Shown here: positions 61,501-64,000 of the stretch, piece by piece | Layout: each line of letters begins with the position of its first letter | Position numbering within the stretch: the first letter of the stretch is position 1 | Assembly (NCBI RefSeq): GCF_965638725.1 | Contig: NC_134951.1 | Span: 4,278,001 to 4,342,000, forward strand | DNA from: Aptenodytes patagonicus | Taxonomy: Eukaryota > Chordata > Aves > Sphenisciformes > Spheniscidae | Direction: 5' to 3' | Length of the DNA: 64,000 bases | Translations under genes and position numbers: made by a program | The notes under the pieces: model-generated | The model's input: only the letters and a program-made list of their open reading frames with translations | Database searches by the model: none | What the model was told of the DNA's origin: nothing

Positions 61501-64000
61501 GATTTTCCTGCCCAAACAGAAAATGAGCTTCGCTGTCCGCATTGAGCAAGAGGCTGGACAGGCTGCCCCGGCTGCTGGCCGGGCGAGGGGTCTGCGTGCT
61601 CCTGTTGTGGATGGGAGATAAGCAAAGAGCCGTAACGCCACGGGGATGGCTCCCCGGCCATGGGGGAGACGCGGGAAGGGTTGCTCTGAGGGCAGAGCCT
61701 GGCTTTGCAGCTCTGCTCCTTTCCTCTCTGCCGGTTTGGTCCGTATCTAACCCAAAAACGGCCGAGCAGGAAGCAGCAGCGCTCGGCCGTGCCGTAAAGG
61801 CATCAGCAGAGCTAAATCCAACACCAAGCCTGGATTTCCATCCGTGCAGCAAGGCAGGTGGAAACTGGGGGGGTCTTGGAGCCCTCCCAACCCCTGTGCA
61901 CCCCTTTTGCCTTACACTGCTGATGCTCCCTAAGAGGCTGAAGGGCCCCTTCTGGATCTGGAGGATCCTGCAGCATCCTCCCCCCCCCAGCTCCCTGCTG
62001 ATCTTTGCAACCAGGGAACTCCGGTTATGCAACCCCAGAGCGCCTGGTGACACAGCCGAGCTCACGAGGAAGCAGGTGACTTTGCCAGGAGGTGACTCAG
62101 TAATGGGTGACATAAGCAAAAAGCTTCTTCCCACCATTGCTGGGACAAGTTGAATCCAGATCTGGGTGAGCAGAGAGATGGCGAGGGCAAAGCACGCTGG
62201 CCCTGGCTGGGTGTGGGAAGGCAATGGCAGGGTTATCATTTGCTCCTGCAAAGTTTATGTCCCTTTGCACAGCAACAAAATTGATCCTTGGCTCTAACGC
62301 AAGGCAAAATCCTTGTCTAAATTAAACATTAATAGAAAATACGGACAATGCTATTGAAAAGCTCTCCTTGGTTCCCTTGCTTCATCCACCTTGTCTTCCT
62401 GGGGTGTCTCCCCTCGTTTGACTTCAAGCAAACACGATCAGCTGTGCTAAGTCTATGCTGCGCCCAAGGAGGTGCCAGATTGCTCTCATCCAAAGGTGGA
62501 AACGTCTGTCTTCATGTCTGACACGTAAGAGAGGCTGAGAGCGAAACTTGTCCTACGTCTGGTTTGAGACAGACCTTTGCAGCATCCAGACGTGAACGTT
62601 ACTGCTCAGCTGTTCAGCGTGGCCAGACCGCTCTTGCCAGCTCTCCCAGCAGTTTTTGGCTGCGGTACTCTTGGAGCCAGAGGTGGACCTTTGTGTTTAA
62701 CAGTCCAGAACTGATTTTTCCTCCATGCCTCTGGCAGATTTTTGAATCTATGGGAACTTTTTCCATCTACTCTGTCCCCCGGCAAGGGGTCTTCTTCCTC
62801 AACTCTTTGGGCTGGGCCAGCTCCCCAGTGCTGTCTCCCCATCAATGTGGGGCTCGTTGGGGCAGCTGCTATGGTCCCAGGTAGACCAAGATGTTCCTTT
62901 TGGGAAGCACCTTACCTCCAGGGCACCTTTCCCATGTGCTTTCCAAACGAGGTGTCGTGCAGGTTCAGACACTTTGGGGCAGATGCCGTGGCCTCATTTC
63001 CCTTTGTGGTACATGCCTGACTTTGGCTTTGTTCCTACCATACCCCAACCTCCAGGGAATTCAAGAGCGGTGGCAAGTACTCAGATCTCAGCTGCTCTCC
63101 CCGGGCACCTGATCCTGACCTCCTCCTTCCATCACTTGCTGAGCTCATGCTTTTTAGCCGCCCGGCTGCAATCTCTGTCCGTCTGTCCTGGCTTGTGACG
63201 GAAAGCGGGAGCTGACTTCCCCTCCGTGCCCCTCTGCGGTCAGCCCCCACTCAGATGACAGGTTTGCGTAAGAAAAGCCAGGGATGGGGACAGCTCTTGT
63301 GCTTCAAAAAGAAACCTCCAGCTGATCTCGGAGGAGGAAATCCACTGGAAAGAAGAAGTGAGAGAGAAGCGGGGCACTGACACGTGCCACGAAAATTTGC
63401 ATCCAGAGCATTTTTCTGTGGGTGCTGGACGGAGGGACAAATAAAGCACGCCCCCCACCCCCCTTTTGTGTCCTTTACTCTCCTGCAGCACCAGTATGTC
63501 AGTGCTTTCCATCAACAGCAACTTTAACATCCTGACTTTACAGAGAGAGCTCTGGGCACAGCTTTTTGGGGGAGTGTTTAACAATTTTGCCTTCCTCTGC
63601 AGGCTCAGAGGTTGGCCGTGGCCAAGACAAGAGCCTGAGCAAGGTGGGCACCTGGGCTCTCGGCTGATGGGGCTCGCTCCTACACTGACGTGAGTCTTCC
63701 CTCCCAATACAGGGTTGGGAGGATGCTTTCCCAAAGCGGCTGGCCAAGGAACGGGGCTGTACTTGCCCTTGTCTATTCAAAGAGACCCCCAGACTCTTAT
63801 CTGTGTCACTGAATTTATCTCTGTCTCTTGATCTCTCCTGCTCACAGCATGAGACGCACATTGCGGGGGTTCCTTAGGCCAAAATATTTGTTCTGTATGG
63901 TGTTTGGTTTTGATCGATGATACAGGGATGGAGGCTGTGTCTTGTACGTGCAGAATTCAGGTTCAGGGAGGTATCTGTTTCTCTGCAGAGCCATTATCAG

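Larger units (their letters stand above)
57300..64000. other. Region upstream of CTSB, no gene recognised
   Basis: Contains two CR1 copies (57.6 and 58.1 kb) and AT-rich unique sequence to about 61 kb. From 61.4 to 62.3 kb the sequence is GC-rich with long open frames on both strands, but no domain is recognisable. I looked for the six-cysteine beta-defensin pattern expected from avian synteny and saw none. Confidence 0.55.

Noticed and set aside
62255-62280. Cys-rich minus-strand text (FCCCAKG) as a beta-defensin end
   Set aside because: The frame is closed by a stop shortly upstream and the other defensin cysteines are missing.

Overview
The window is bird nuclear DNA. The evidence is four vertebrate genes with GT/AG introns, many CR1 LINE 3' ends with the avian terminal signature, a solo LTR of an avian ERVL-like type nested in one CR1, and a 100-N scaffold gap typical of a draft assembly. 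The species cannot be named from the sequence. Gene order is GATA4 (+), NEIL2 (+), FDFT1 (+), CTSB (-), the conserved block known from human 8p23.1 and chicken chromosome 3.

Layout: 1-10481 is the intron before the N-terminal zinc-finger exon of GATA4; the first coding exon (activation domains) lies outside the window to the left. Five GATA4 coding exons run from 10482 to 16553 and complete the protein. An intergenic stretch with CR1 copies follows to 24026. NEIL2 is complete in four coding exons (24027-28041, 327 aa). A CpG island starts near 29.6 kb and carries the FDFT1 promoter, with an SRE-like site, three CCAAT boxes and a GC box. FDFT1 is complete in eight coding exons (30250-43669, 418 aa). 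FDFT1 and CTSB are tail to tail: FDFT1 has a poly(A) signal at 45204-45209 and CTSB has one at 45820-45825 on the minus strand, about 600 bp away. Seven CTSB exons (47137-51113) encode the end of the propeptide and the whole mature enzyme. The exons for the signal peptide and early propeptide (about 71 residues) were not found and may lie in the gap at 51518-51617. A GC-rich CTSB promoter with noncoding first-exon donors sits at 56.1-56.4 kb, preceded upstream by about 900 bp of pyrimidine-rich minisatellite. From 57.3 kb to the end I see CR1 copies and unassigned sequence; no beta-defensin exon was recognised, although that cluster is the expected next neighbour in birds.

The four genes are neighbours by conserved synteny and do not form one pathway: a cardiac/endodermal transcription factor, a DNA glycosylase, squalene synthase and a lysosomal cysteine protease. 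I found no convincing new biological system. The most unusual structures are a CR1 flanked by diverged direct repeats of about 130 bp, a poly(A)-only insertion-like site in the CTSB 3' UTR, an in-frame alternative N-terminus for FDFT1, the pyrimidine-rich array upstream of CTSB, and a cluster of GATA sites in the GATA4 intron. All exon boundaries were read by eye from splice sites, phase and recalled family sequence; no alignment was run.
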